In this document: positions 26,908 to 34,738 of the stretch, piece by piece
How positions within the stretch are numbered: position 1 is the stretch's first letter
How the letters are laid out: each line of letters starts with the position of its first letter
DNA from: Sphingobium lignivorans
GTDB taxonomy: Bacteria > Pseudomonadota > Alphaproteobacteria > Sphingomonadales > Sphingomonadaceae
Assembly: GCF_014203955.1 (NCBI RefSeq)
Contig: NZ_JACHKA010000001.1
Span: forward strand, 1,922,001-1,986,000
Length of the DNA stretch: 64,000 bases
Reading direction: 5' to 3'
Translations under genes and position numbers: made by a program
The notes under the pieces: generated by a model
Seen by the model: only the letters and a program-made list of their open reading frames with translations
The model's database searches: none
Told to the model about the DNA's origin: nothing

Positions 26908-26948
26908 GCCTGTCGAGAAGGAGTCGTCGAAACTCCCCGACGGAAAGA

Positions 26949-27113
26949 CTATTCGTCGAGCTTGTTCGACACCTTGTTGAAGGTATTCTCCAGGCTGCCG
27001 CCCAGGCTGCTCATGGCGCCGATAGCGGCGACGGCGATCAGGGCAGCGATCAGGCCATATTCGATGGCGGTCGCACCCTTGTTGTTCTTCATCATCTTGC
27101 GAACGAAATTCAT
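26949..27113 (-). CDS. Flp family type IVb pilin (first copy)
   Basis: This small gene encodes 54 aa: a short basic leader (MNFVRKMMKNNKG) and then ATAIEYGLIAALIAVAAIGAM, the Flp pilin prepilin motif with G before ATAIEY as the cleavage point and E at +5. A GAGGAGA ribosome binding site precedes the ATG. Flp pilins form Tad pili for surface attachment. No tad assembly genes are in the window, so the machinery must be elsewhere. A second Flp gene lies upstream on the same strand. Confidence 0.9.
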   Translation of the reverse strand: MNFVRKMMKNNKGATAIEYGLIAALIAVAAIGAMSSLGGSLENTFNKVSNKLDE

Positions 27114-27240
27114 GACAGGTCTCCTCGATCTGCAGTACTACAATCACCCGGCCAACAAAAAATCAGTCAGCATCAGGTTTCTAGCGGCAGGATCGTTTCC
27201 AAAGTCCTAACGTAGAGGCATGACTGTAAAGAATAGATGG

Positions 27241-27411
27241 TTAATGATTGCTCACCTGATTGGCGACGTTCGACCACACATTGTTGGTTTTGGTCGCCAT
27301 GCTGGTCAGCGCACCGATCATCCCAAGCACGATGAGCGAGATGATGAGGCCATATTCCACTGCGGTCGCGCCGTCCTGCGAGACCAGAATTCTGCGGATG
27401 AGCGAGCGCAC
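27241..27411 (-). CDS. Flp family type IVb pilin (second copy, GTG start)
   Basis: A 56-aa product beginning VRSLIRRILVSQDG, cleaved before ATAVEYGLIISLIVLGMIGAL, so the E+5 and hydrophobic helix of Flp pilins are intact. The start is GTG with GAGGAAA nine bases upstream. No in-frame ATG exists. The mature region differs from that of the first copy (MATKTNNVWSNVANQVSNH tail), so the two are diverged paralogues. It is divergent from mutT. Confidence 0.85.
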   Translation of the reverse strand: MRSLIRRILVSQDGATAVEYGLIISLIVLGMIGALTSMATKTNNVWSNVANQVSNH

Positions 27412-27488
27412 CGATTTTTCCTCTGCGACAGGCGATCGTGCATGTGTAAGGGAGAAGAGGTTAATAATTCATAGAGACCTGTAACCAA

Positions 27489-27893
27489 ATGGCGAAGCAG
27501 CCCCTGGTCGTCGTGGCGGCCGCCCTTGTGGATTCAAATACGCGCATTTTTGTCCAGCAACGTCCGCCCGGCAAGGCAATGGCCGGATTGTGGGAGTTTC
27601 CGGGAGGAAAAGTGGAGCCGGGCGAGCAACCCGAGGCGGCGCTGGTGCGCGAGTTGCGCGAGGAACTGGCCATCGAGACCGAAACGGCCTGCCTCGCGCC
27701 TGCGACCTTCGCCACCGGCATGATCGAGGATCGCCAGCTGCTCCTGCTGCTTTACGTTTGCCGCAAGTGGAAGGGGCAGGTCGTGCCAACGGAAGCAAGC
27801 GACAGCCGCTGGCTTCACAAGCAGCAGTTGTTCGCGCTCGACATGCCGCCCGCCGACCAGCCGCTGGTCGCCATGCTCGATGCTCTGCTCTGA
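27489..27893 (+). CDS. mutT: 8-oxo-dGTP diphosphatase MutT
   Basis: A 134-aa Nudix hydrolase that removes oxidised dGTP from the nucleotide pool. The Nudix box spans residues 39 to 61 (GGKVEPGEQPEAAL, then RELREEL). The N-terminal VVAAALVDSNTRIFVQQRPPGKAMAGLWEFPGG is characteristic of MutT as opposed to RppH-type enzymes. It converges on the methyltransferase gene with one base between the stops. Confidence 0.93.
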   Translation: MAKQPLVVVAAALVDSNTRIFVQQRPPGKAMAGLWEFPGGKVEPGEQPEAALVRELREELAIETETACLAPATFATGMIEDRQLLLLLYVCRKWKGQVVPTEASDSRWLHKQQLFALDMPPADQPLVAMLDALL

Positions 27894-27894
27894 C

Positions 27895-28761
27895 TCATCC
27901 GGTCGGCTTGGGCCCTGAGGGGCGCAAGGCATCGGCAAGGGAGACCGTAGCGCTGCCGCGTCGTGCGGGCTTGGGCTGGGTGGCGCTGGGATGCCAGCCG
28001 CTCCCGTGTAGGATCACGAATTTCTCGGTGACCCGTCCATCGGGCTCGGCTTCCTGCGCGAAATGGTCTGCCGCACGCACCAGCGCCGCGCGGGTGAGCG
28101 GCGGGGGAGGTGAAGCGAGGCACTGTGCCGCGCCCATTCCGCGCAGGTCTCCCAGCAGTCCGAACAGCGATCCATATCGTACGTTGAGGGTCTGCTGATC
28201 AGCGACCGGCATGGCGAAGCCGGCCCGGGCCAGCAGATCGCCCAGCGCGCGCACGTCGACCTGCGGATGAAGGCGCTGCGCCGGCCGGTCGCCATCGGCT
28301 GCCATCAGCGCCGCCCTGAGCCGGGGAAGCGAACCCGCGCCGACGAAGCTCACCAGCAGCAGTCCATCGGGCTCCAGCACGCGATTCATCGCGATCAGCG
28401 CGCCGGGCAAGTCGTTCACCGTATCCAGCGTCCCGCAACACAGGATCAAGTCGAAGGCACCTCCTTCATAAGGCAAGGCGTCTTCGCTCACCTGCTCGCC
28501 TTGCGCCCGGGCAGCCCACAGCGCCCCGGGGTCGGCACAGGTCACCTGGCCATAGCCGGTTGCCGACAGATAATCCCGCAGCCTTGTGTCCGGGCAACCG
28601 ATGACGAGGACGCGAGAAAAGCTGCGGGAGACATCGCCCAAGCGCTCCAGCAACTCCTCCGCCATGGCCGCATAAAGGAAGTCATGGCGCTGGAAGGTGG
28701 CGGCGGCCCGGTCGCGCCGCGATGCGCGCAAGGCCGGATCGAAGATGCGAGGAACGTTCAT
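27895..28761 (-). CDS. SAM-dependent methyltransferase (BioC/NDUFAF5-like)
   Basis: A 288-aa protein beginning MNVPRIFDPALRASRRDRAA. It has a class I SAM-binding fold (VLVIGCPDTRLRDYL, then FDLILCCGTLDTVNDLPGALIAMNRVLEPDGLLLVSF). The sequence resembles alphaproteobacterial homologues of NDUFAF5/BioC. An ATG at 28806 would add fifteen basic residues but would overlap the divergent comF start, so 28761 is preferred. The substrate, whether a protein or malonyl-ACP-type acceptor, is not known. Confidence 0.8.
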   Translation of the reverse strand: MNVPRIFDPALRASRRDRAAATFQRHDFLYAAMAEELLERLGDVSRSFSRVLVIGCPDTRLRDYLSATGYGQVTCADPGALWAARAQGEQVSEDALPYEGGAFDLILCCGTLDTVNDLPGALIAMNRVLEPDGLLLVSFVGAGSLPRLRAALMAADGDRPAQRLHPQVDVRALGDLLARAGFAMPVADQQTLNVRYGSLFGLLGDLRGMGAAQCLASPPPPLTRAALVRAADHFAQEAEPDGRVTEKFVILHGSGWHPSATQPKPARRGSATVSLADALRPSGPKPTG

Positions 28762-28804
28762 CTCGGGCTTGTGCCGTCTGCGGACGCGTGGAACAAGCCG
28801 TTTC

Positions 28805-29551
28805 ATGGGGGTTTTTCAGTTTTTGAGGTCCGCGGTCCGGCCGGTGCTGGACTATGCACTTCCGCCGCGTTGCCCGGCGTGCGGCGTGATCGTGGCCGAA
28901 CCGGAAACGCTTTGCGCCGCCTGCTGGTCAACCATCGATTTTCTCGGGGAGCCGCTGTGCACGATCTGCGGGACCGATCTCCCGCATGGCAGCGGGGAAG
29001 GGATCGCCTGCGGAGCCTGTCTCGCCACGCCCCCGCCTTATGACCGGGCCCGTGCGGTGATGCGCTATGGGGACGTCGCGCGGACCATGGCGCATCGGCT
29101 CAAATATGGTCGCCGGGTCAGCCTGGCCCGGTTCATGGCGGTTAATATGGCTCGACTGCTCGAGGATGGCGATGCGGCCGGCCGGCTGCTTCTCCCGGTG
29201 CCCCTGCACCGATGGCGCATCTGGTCCCGCGGCTTCAACCAGGCGGCGCTGATCGCAGGGCATATGCGGCGGGAGACGGGGATCGCGCTGGAACTGGATC
29301 TGCTGCGCCGGGTGAGAAACACGCCGCCGCTCCATGCCCTCTCCCGGCGCGAGCGCAGCCGGATCGTCAGCGGGGCATTCGTGCTGGCGCCCGGCGCCAG
29401 GGTGAAGATTGAGGGCCGGCGCGTCGTTCTGGTCGATGACATCTGGACGACGGGGGCGACGGCGACGGCCTGTGCCCGGTTGCTCAAGCAGAATGGCGCG
29501 GCCCGGGTGGAGATCCTCTGCTGGACGCGCGTCTCGCAGGCGGACGATTGA
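28805..29551 (+). CDS. ComF family protein (phosphoribosyltransferase-like)
   Basis: A 248-aa protein with an N-terminal zinc ribbon (CPACGVIVAEPETLCAACW, CTICG, CGACLA). A type I PRTase domain follows, carrying the PRPP motif VVLVDDIWTTGATATAC. ComF is needed for DNA uptake in transformable bacteria but is also widespread in non-transformable ones. The ATG at 28805 puts the zinc ribbon at the usual distance from the start. It leads a run with grxC, a nitrilase-type hydrolase and a DUF1178 gene, an order conserved in alphaproteobacteria. Confidence 0.9.
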   Translation: MGVFQFLRSAVRPVLDYALPPRCPACGVIVAEPETLCAACWSTIDFLGEPLCTICGTDLPHGSGEGIACGACLATPPPYDRARAVMRYGDVARTMAHRLKYGRRVSLARFMAVNMARLLEDGDAAGRLLLPVPLHRWRIWSRGFNQAALIAGHMRRETGIALELDLLRRVRNTPPLHALSRRERSRIVSGAFVLAPGARVKIEGRRVVLVDDIWTTGATATACARLLKQNGAARVEILCWTRVSQADD

Positions 29552-29608
29552 CAATCCCGTCCGCCGCTCCAACATCCGGGAAAGAAAAAAGAAAGGAAGC
29601 GCATCGCC

Positions 29609-29866
29609 ATGCATCAGGTCGAGATCTATACGCGCGCGTTCTGCGGCTATTGCGCTCGCGCTCTTGCCTTGCTCCGCGACAAGGGCGTGGCGTTCGAGGA
29701 ATATGACATCACGATGGGCGGCCCCGGCCGCGCGGAAATGATCCAGCGCGCCAATGGCCGTGCCACCGTGCCGCAGATCTTCATCGACGGTCAGCATGTG
29801 GGCGGGTGCGACGATCTCATGGCGCTGGAGGCCAGCGGGAAGCTCGACGAGCGCCTCGGTCTCTGA
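29609..29866 (+). CDS. grxC: Glutaredoxin 3
   Basis: An 85-aa dithiol glutaredoxin with active site C12-G-Y-C15, the cis-proline segment TVPQIFIDGQHVGGCDDL, and the usual Grx3 length. It reduces disulfides and glutathionylated proteins with glutathione. It lies between comF and a carbon-nitrogen hydrolase, 57 bp after comF and 17 bp before the hydrolase. Confidence 0.95.
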   Translation: MHQVEIYTRAFCGYCARALALLRDKGVAFEEYDITMGGPGRAEMIQRANGRATVPQIFIDGQHVGGCDDLMALEASGKLDERLGL

Positions 29867-29883
29867 AACGGACGACCCGAGGC

Positions 29884-30711
29884 ATGCGGATCGCGCTGTT
29901 CCAGATGAATGCCGGTATCGACCCGCAGGCGAATGCCTCAGCGCTCGTTGCCGGTATCAAGGAGGCTGCCCGGGGCGGCGCCGGGATATTGTTTACCCCG
30001 GAAATGTCCGGCTGTCTCGACCGGGACCGGCAGCGCTCCGGAAGCGTGATTGTACACGAGGAGCAGGACGCCGTGCTCTCCGCCGTCCGGGCGGCAGCGC
30101 AGCAGGCCGGCATATGGATCCATCTTGGCTCGCTGGCGATTGCCGACGAGGGTCAGCCGGACAAGCGCCGCAACCGGGGCTATCTGATCGACCCCGCCGG
30201 GAACATCCGGGCCCGCTATGACAAGATCCACCTCTTCGATGTCGATCTGCCGACCGGCGAAAGCTGGCGGGAATCGAACAGCTATGTCGCGGGAGAGCAG
30301 CCCGTCGCCACCCAGACGCCATGGGGTCGGCTCGGACTGACGATCTGCTATGATCTGCGCTTTCCCGCCCTGTTCGGCACACTGAGTGATGCCGGCGCGG
30401 ACATCATCTCGGTGCCGGCCGCATTCACGGTGCCGACCGGCGAGGCGCACTGGCATGTGCTGCTGCGCGCCCGGGCGATTGAATCGGCAAGTTTCATCGT
30501 TGCGGCGGCGCAATGCGGACGGCATGAGGATGGCCGCCACACTTATGGCCACAGCCTGGTCGTCGATCCCTGGGGCACCGTTCTTCTCGATGCAGGTCAG
30601 ACGACCGGTATCCATTATGTGGACCTGACCCTCGGTCGGCTGGAAGATGTGCGAACGAGAATACCGGCCCTGCGGCATCGCAAGCCGATCGGAGACGTTG
30701 TGATTTCATGA
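29884..30711 (+). CDS. Carbon-nitrogen hydrolase (Nit1-type)
   Basis: A 275-aa nitrilase-superfamily enzyme. The triad is E40 (LFTPEMSG), K114 (ARYDKIHLFDV) and C155 (GLTICYDLRFP). CYDLRFP and the HTYGHSLVVDPWG block place it with Nit1-like deaminated-glutathione amidases, a role consistent with its position next to grxC. The ATG at 29884 begins MRIALFQMNAG, the family N-terminus. Its stop overlaps the DUF1178 ATG (ATGA). Confidence 0.9.
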   Translation: MRIALFQMNAGIDPQANASALVAGIKEAARGGAGILFTPEMSGCLDRDRQRSGSVIVHEEQDAVLSAVRAAAQQAGIWIHLGSLAIADEGQPDKRRNRGYLIDPAGNIRARYDKIHLFDVDLPTGESWRESNSYVAGEQPVATQTPWGRLGLTICYDLRFPALFGTLSDAGADIISVPAAFTVPTGEAHWHVLLRARAIESASFIVAAAQCGRHEDGRHTYGHSLVVDPWGTVLLDAGQTTGIHYVDLTLGRLEDVRTRIPALRHRKPIGDVVIS

Positions 30712-31184
30712 TTTCCTTCGACCTTCAATGTTCCGGCAACCACATCTTCGAAGGCTGGTTTCGATCTGGCGCCGATTATGAGGAGCAGCGCAGGGCAGGG
30801 CAAATTCACTGCCCGACCTGCGGCTGCCCGACGATTTCCAAGGCCGTTATGGCCCCGGCCGTGGCCATGAAGGGCAATCGCCACAGCGATCTTGCCGGCC
30901 GTTCCGACAAGCAACCGGCGGTCCCGCAAGATCCGCAGGCCCATGCGGAGCGCGTCCAGCACCTCCTTGATGCGCTGGCGAGCGCCCAGGCGGAAATGTT
31001 GAAGGAATCCCGCTGGGTAGGCGCCGACTTTGCCGAGCAGGCGAGGGCCATTCATTATGGGGAAGCCGAGCCCGCGATTCTCCACGGCGTCGCGAAGCCG
31101 GCGGACGCCAAGGAGATGATGGAGGAGGGGATTCCCATCGCGCCGCTTCTCGTGCCAATCGCGCCGCCTGACGAATTGCACTGA
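30708..31184 (+). CDS. DUF1178 family protein
   Basis: A 158-aa protein with the DUF1178 N-terminus MISFDLQCSGNHIFEGWFRSGADYEEQ and a paired-Cys zinc knuckle (HCPTCGCP). The C-terminus carries LKESRWVGADFAEQARAIHYGE and EGIPIAPLLVPI, both typical of the family. Function unknown. It is translationally coupled to the upstream hydrolase and ends the comF-grxC operon. Confidence 0.92.
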   Translation: MISFDLQCSGNHIFEGWFRSGADYEEQRRAGQIHCPTCGCPTISKAVMAPAVAMKGNRHSDLAGRSDKQPAVPQDPQAHAERVQHLLDALASAQAEMLKESRWVGADFAEQARAIHYGEAEPAILHGVAKPADAKEMMEEGIPIAPLLVPIAPPDELH

Positions 31185-31325
31185 ATTGCGATCGGACCGA
31201 CCACAAGCTTCAGGCTGGTGGTGTGCCGGACTGTGCCCGATATTGCCGTTCTGTTCCACTTTGCGTTGACATGCCGGGTGGGCTCACATAGTCGAAAGCG
31301 GCAGAAATCAACGATTTTTGGTCAT

Positions 31326-31402
31326 GCGCCCGTAGCTCAGCAGGATAGAGCATCAGATTCCTAATCTGGGGGCCACAGGTTCGAATCCTGTCGGGCGCAC
31401 CA
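31326..31402 (+). tRNA. tRNA-Arg (anticodon CCT)
   Basis: A complete 77-nt cloverleaf with acceptor stem GCGCCCG/CGGGCGC, D-arm GCTCAGCAGGATAGAGC, anticodon stem TCAGA/TCTGG with loop TTCCTAA (anticodon CCT) and T-arm ACAGGTTCGAATCCTGT. The 3' CCA is encoded. It decodes AGG. Confidence 0.97.
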
Positions 31403-31449
31403 ATCCTTAACGCGTCGGATGGCATGCGTGCTTTGACGGAGAAGCAGAC

Positions 31450-31500
31450 ATGAACTGGAGCGATCCCCGACGCGGACGTCCCGAGGGAGCGATCCTTTGA
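31450..31500 (+). CDS. Possible 16-codon leader ORF coupled to the glycosyltransferase
   Basis: A short frame MNWSDPRRGRPEGAIL starts at an ATG preceded by CGGAGAAG six bases upstream. Its TGA overlaps the TTG start of the WecG-like gene (TTTGA). The arrangement fits translational coupling, in which ribosomes finishing the leader re-initiate at the weak TTG. Coding statistics cannot be judged at this length, and chance is possible. Confidence 0.3.
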   Translation: MNWSDPRRGRPEGAIL

Positions 31501-32375
31501 CGGGGCCGACTATGGAAAACGAGCGAATGGCGCCGCCGCGCGGCGAAGCGGTGTGGCGACAGGCGCGGCTGCTCAACGTGTGGATCGACGATCTTTCGGT
31601 CCAGGAACTGGTCGAGCGCCTCGACAATGACGTGCTCTTCACCGTCAATTCCGATCATCTCTACCAGCTCCAACGCAACCCCGAGTTCGCCGCCGCTTAT
31701 GCGGACGCCACCATCGTGTCGTGCGACAGCAAATATGTTAGGGGCGGCGTACTCGCCCTTGGTCGCGGTCCCATGCGCAAGGCGTGCGGATCGGATATCG
31801 TGCCGGCTTACTGGCAACATCACGCATCCAATCCCGATGTGCGGATGTTCCTTTTGGGCGCGAAGCCGGGCGTGGCGGCCATGGCGCAGGCCCGCATCAA
31901 CCGTCTGGCCGGTCGTGATATCGTCGTCGGCGCGCATGGACCGTCGATGAACTTCGTCAATGACGAAGCCGAATGCGCCACGGCCATCGAGATGATCAAC
32001 GCGTCAGGCGCCACCTGTCTCGTCGTGGGGCTCGGCGCGCCCAAGCAGGAAATCTGGATCAGCAAGCATCGACATCGCATGCCCGGCGTGAAGGTTTTCA
32101 TGGGCGTGGGCGCAACGATCGATTATGAGGCCGAGGCCGTGGTGCGAGCGCCCAAATGGGTGCGTGCCATCGCGATGGAATGGCTCCATCGCGTGCTCAG
32201 CGATCCGAAGCGCTACGCCATGCGCTATCTGCGCAACACGGAATTCTTCTGGCTGGTGCTGCTCGATGGTCTTGGCCGATATCGCCCGCCGGCATTTCTT
32301 TCGCCAGTCACCGCGGCGCGAAAGACAAGGCCGGAGACCGGAGGCGCTGAACCGGAAGCGGCGATCACGGGCTGA
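31497..32375 (+). CDS. WecG/TagA/CpsF family glycosyltransferase
   Basis: A 292-aa protein of glycosyltransferase family 26, which adds N-acetylmannosamine-type or glucuronic-type sugars to lipid-linked intermediates. Family blocks are FTVNSDHLYQLQRNPEF, DSKYVRG with GSDIVPAYW, CLVVGLGAPKQEIWI and MGVGATIDYEAE followed by RAPKWV. The TTG at 31497 has GAGGGAG at good spacing. An ATG at 31512 is the alternative. It is an isolated polysaccharide gene beside a tRNA, with no other exopolysaccharide genes in the window. Confidence 0.88.
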   Translation: MTGPTMENERMAPPRGEAVWRQARLLNVWIDDLSVQELVERLDNDVLFTVNSDHLYQLQRNPEFAAAYADATIVSCDSKYVRGGVLALGRGPMRKACGSDIVPAYWQHHASNPDVRMFLLGAKPGVAAMAQARINRLAGRDIVVGAHGPSMNFVNDEAECATAIEMINASGATCLVVGLGAPKQEIWISKHRHRMPGVKVFMGVGATIDYEAEAVVRAPKWVRAIAMEWLHRVLSDPKRYAMRYLRNTEFFWLVLLDGLGRYRPPAFLSPVTAARKTRPETGGAEPEAAITG

Positions 32376-32407
32376 CACGCCGCGCCGAGCGTCCCCTTTC
32401 ATTTAAC

Positions 32408-32421
32408 ATAATATATATTAT
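32408..32421. promoter_or_regulatory. 14-bp perfect A/T palindrome upstream of mazG
   Basis: ATAATATATATTAT is a perfect palindrome of only A and T in a 65% G+C region, ending 11 bases before the mazG ATG. It may contain a -10-like TATATT or be a repressor site. No other copy was noticed in the window. Confidence 0.35.
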
Positions 32422-32432
32422 CGGACTTCGAG

Positions 32433-33209
32433 ATGAGCAGCAGGGCGGCGAATATAACTCCCCTTCAGGATATCATGGCGCGGCTGCGTGATCCGGAGCA
32501 CGGTTGTCCGTGGGACGTCGCACAGGACTTCGCTTCGATCGCGCCGTACACGATCGAGGAAGCCTATGAAGTCGCGGACGCGATCCAGCGGGATGACATG
32601 GCCGGACTCAAGGACGAGCTTGGCGACCTGCTGCTTCAGGTGGTGTTCCACAGCCGGATGGCTCAGGAAGCCGGATCGTTCGACTTATCCGACGTCATCA
32701 CAGTGATTTGCGAGAAGATGGTGAGACGTCATCCTCATGTGTTCGGTGATGGCGGCGCATCGCCCGGCTGGGACGAGATCAAGGCGGCGGAACGCGCGGA
32801 GAAAGATGACGGCGATCATTCGGCGCTGGCCGGCGTTGCGGTGGCATTGCCGGCGCTGGCCCGCGCCGAGAAGCTTCAGAAACGCGCCGCGCGCGTGGGC
32901 TTCGACTGGGACAATGTCGAAGATGTCCGTAACAAGATACTGGAAGAAATGGAGGAAGTCTCCCACGCCGTCGGCTCGGAGGCGCTTGAGGAAGAGATAG
33001 GCGACCTGCTGTTCGCGGTGACCAATCTCGCTCGCCATCACAGAGTCGATCCCGAAACGGCGCTCCGGCGCGCCAACGTCAAGTTCGAGCGCCGCTTCCG
33101 TGCCATGGAGGCCATGGCCGGCACCGATTTTCCCGCGCTTGCGCTGGATGACCAGGAAGCGCTCTGGCAAGCCGTGAAAGCAGCGGAGAAGTCGGCCGGA
33201 CGCGACTGA
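32433..33209 (+). CDS. mazG: Nucleoside triphosphate pyrophosphohydrolase MazG
   Basis: A 258-aa protein with two all-alpha NTP-PPase domains. The first contains LRDPEHGCPWDVAQ and EEAYEVADAI, DELGDLLLQVVFHSRMA. The second contains EEMEEVSHAVGSEALEEEIGDLLFAVTNLARH. The ExxE-x12-ExxD metal motifs are intact in both. It hydrolyses non-canonical NTPs and may modulate (p)ppGpp. It converges on hflX across a 139-bp gap. Confidence 0.95.
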   Translation: MSSRAANITPLQDIMARLRDPEHGCPWDVAQDFASIAPYTIEEAYEVADAIQRDDMAGLKDELGDLLLQVVFHSRMAQEAGSFDLSDVITVICEKMVRRHPHVFGDGGASPGWDEIKAAERAEKDDGDHSALAGVAVALPALARAEKLQKRAARVGFDWDNVEDVRNKILEEMEEVSHAVGSEALEEEIGDLLFAVTNLARHHRVDPETALRRANVKFERRFRAMEAMAGTDFPALALDDQEALWQAVKAAEKSAGRD

Positions 33210-33348
33210 CCGGGCTTCCCCGGCCGACCTGCCGGCGCAATCTCATTGAGCGAGCTCGGCGCAGCCAGCCGCTGTTTTAAGCCTTGGAAGACCTGAAAGG
33301 GCGCCCTTCCCCTCCCCGCGCCCGGTGCTTGCGGGCGCAGCGACGGTC

Positions 33349-34668
33349 TCAGCCCCCATGGAGGCGAAGGAAGCGCTCATGGTCGGCGGGCGCGATGCGG
33401 ACCGACACATGCACCGTTGCGGTTTCGCCCGACGTATCGTGCTCTTCCAGGAGCACGTCACCATGCGCATGGAGCCAGGCAAGCGCGGCGCCATTTCCGC
33501 CGTCCAGCGTGATCTCGTAACGGCGATGGCCTTTCGCCAGTATATCCGAGAGCATGCGCCGCAACGCGTCCACCCCCTCCCCGGTCAGCGCCGAGACGAT
33601 GGCGACATTGCCCTCCTGCTCGGCGCGAGCGCGCACGGCGGCAAGGCGCTCCGGGTCCTCGATCAGGTCAGCCTTGTTCCATATCTCGATGATGGGCGCG
33701 ACCGGCCCCGCTCCTTCATGCGCCGCGTCCGGCGCTTCCGCCTTCCCGGCCGACCCGTCCTCGTCCGCCGGTGCGGCACCAAGATCGGCGAGAACATCGA
33801 GAACGTCCGCTTTCTGCGCCTCGGTATCGGGATGCGCGATGTCCCGCACATGGAGGATGAGGTCGGCCGACAGCACTTCCTCCAGCGTCGCGCGAAAAGC
33901 GGCGATGAGCTGGTGCGGCAGATCCGACACGAAACCCACCGTATCGGAGAGGATCGCCTTGTCGATGCCCGGCAGGCTGATCTGGCGCATGGTGGGATCG
34001 AGCGTGGCGAACAGCATGTCCTGCGCCATGACATCTGCGCCCGTCAGCCGATTGAAAAGAGTTGATTTTCCGGCGTTGGTATAGCCCACGAGCGCGATCA
34101 CCGGCCAGGGTGCGCGCTGACGTCGGGCCCGGTGCAAGCCGCGCGTGCGCGTTACCTGATCCAGCTCGCGCCGGATGCGGGCCATGCGATCGCGGATCAT
34201 GCGCCGGTCCGCCTCGATCTGCGTCTCGCCGGGACCACCAAGGAACCCGAAGCCGCCGCGCTGACGCTCAAGATGCGTCCAGCTGCGCACTAGGCGGCCG
34301 GCCTGATAATCGAGATGGGCAAGCTCGACCTGGAGCCGGCCTTCCGCCGTCGCCGCGCGTTCGCCGAAAATCTCCAGGATGAGCCCGGTGCGATCGATGA
34401 CTTTCGCGGACCAGGCTTTCTCCAGATTACTTTGCTGGACCGGCGTCAGATTATTGTCGACGACGACCAGCTCGGCCTCCGCCTGTGCGACCAGCGCGCC
34501 GATCTCCTCGACCTGACCGGAGCCGAACAGGGCGGCCGGTCGCGACTGGCGGACGCGCCACACGCCTGTCTCCACGACGTCCAGCCCGATGGCCAGCGCA
34601 AGGCCACGCGCTTCCTCGAGGCGTGCGGAGACGTCGCGCCGCTGCCGCCCGCCAAGGTCGGCATGCAC
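33349..34668 (-). CDS. hflX: Ribosome-associated GTPase HflX
   Basis: A protein of at least 439 aa of the Obg/HflX superfamily that rescues stalled ribosomes. The HflX N-domain signatures LFGSGQVEEIG, VVVDNNLTPVQQSNLE and GPGETQIEADRR precede G1 GYTNAGKST and G3 DTVGFVSDLP. The only standard start in frame is GTG at 34668. Yet the family-like residues ARGARAVVV continue upstream of it until a TGA at 34726 to 34728, with no ATG, GTG or TTG. The true start may be a rare codon such as ATC at 34722. It follows hfq. Confidence 0.93.
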   Translation of the reverse strand: MHADLGGRQRRDVSARLEEARGLALAIGLDVVETGVWRVRQSRPAALFGSGQVEEIGALVAQAEAELVVVDNNLTPVQQSNLEKAWSAKVIDRTGLILEIFGERAATAEGRLQVELAHLDYQAGRLVRSWTHLERQRGGFGFLGGPGETQIEADRRMIRDRMARIRRELDQVTRTRGLHRARRQRAPWPVIALVGYTNAGKSTLFNRLTGADVMAQDMLFATLDPTMRQISLPGIDKAILSDTVGFVSDLPHQLIAAFRATLEEVLSADLILHVRDIAHPDTEAQKADVLDVLADLGAAPADEDGSAGKAEAPDAAHEGAGPVAPIIEIWNKADLIEDPERLAAVRARAEQEGNVAIVSALTGEGVDALRRMLSDILAKGHRRYEITLDGGNGAALAWLHAHGDVLLEEHDTSGETATVHVSVRIAPADHERFLRLHGG

Positions 34669-34738
34669 GACGACAGCCCGCGCCCCGCGCGCGACCTCTT
34701 CACGTTCTGTGAAATGGGCGATGGTTCAGACTCGCCGG

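Noticed and set aside
31210..31425. Open frame antisense to tRNA-Arg, reading DRIRTCGPQIRNL
   Set aside because: It is the familiar spurious translation of a tRNA complement and has no independent coding signal.
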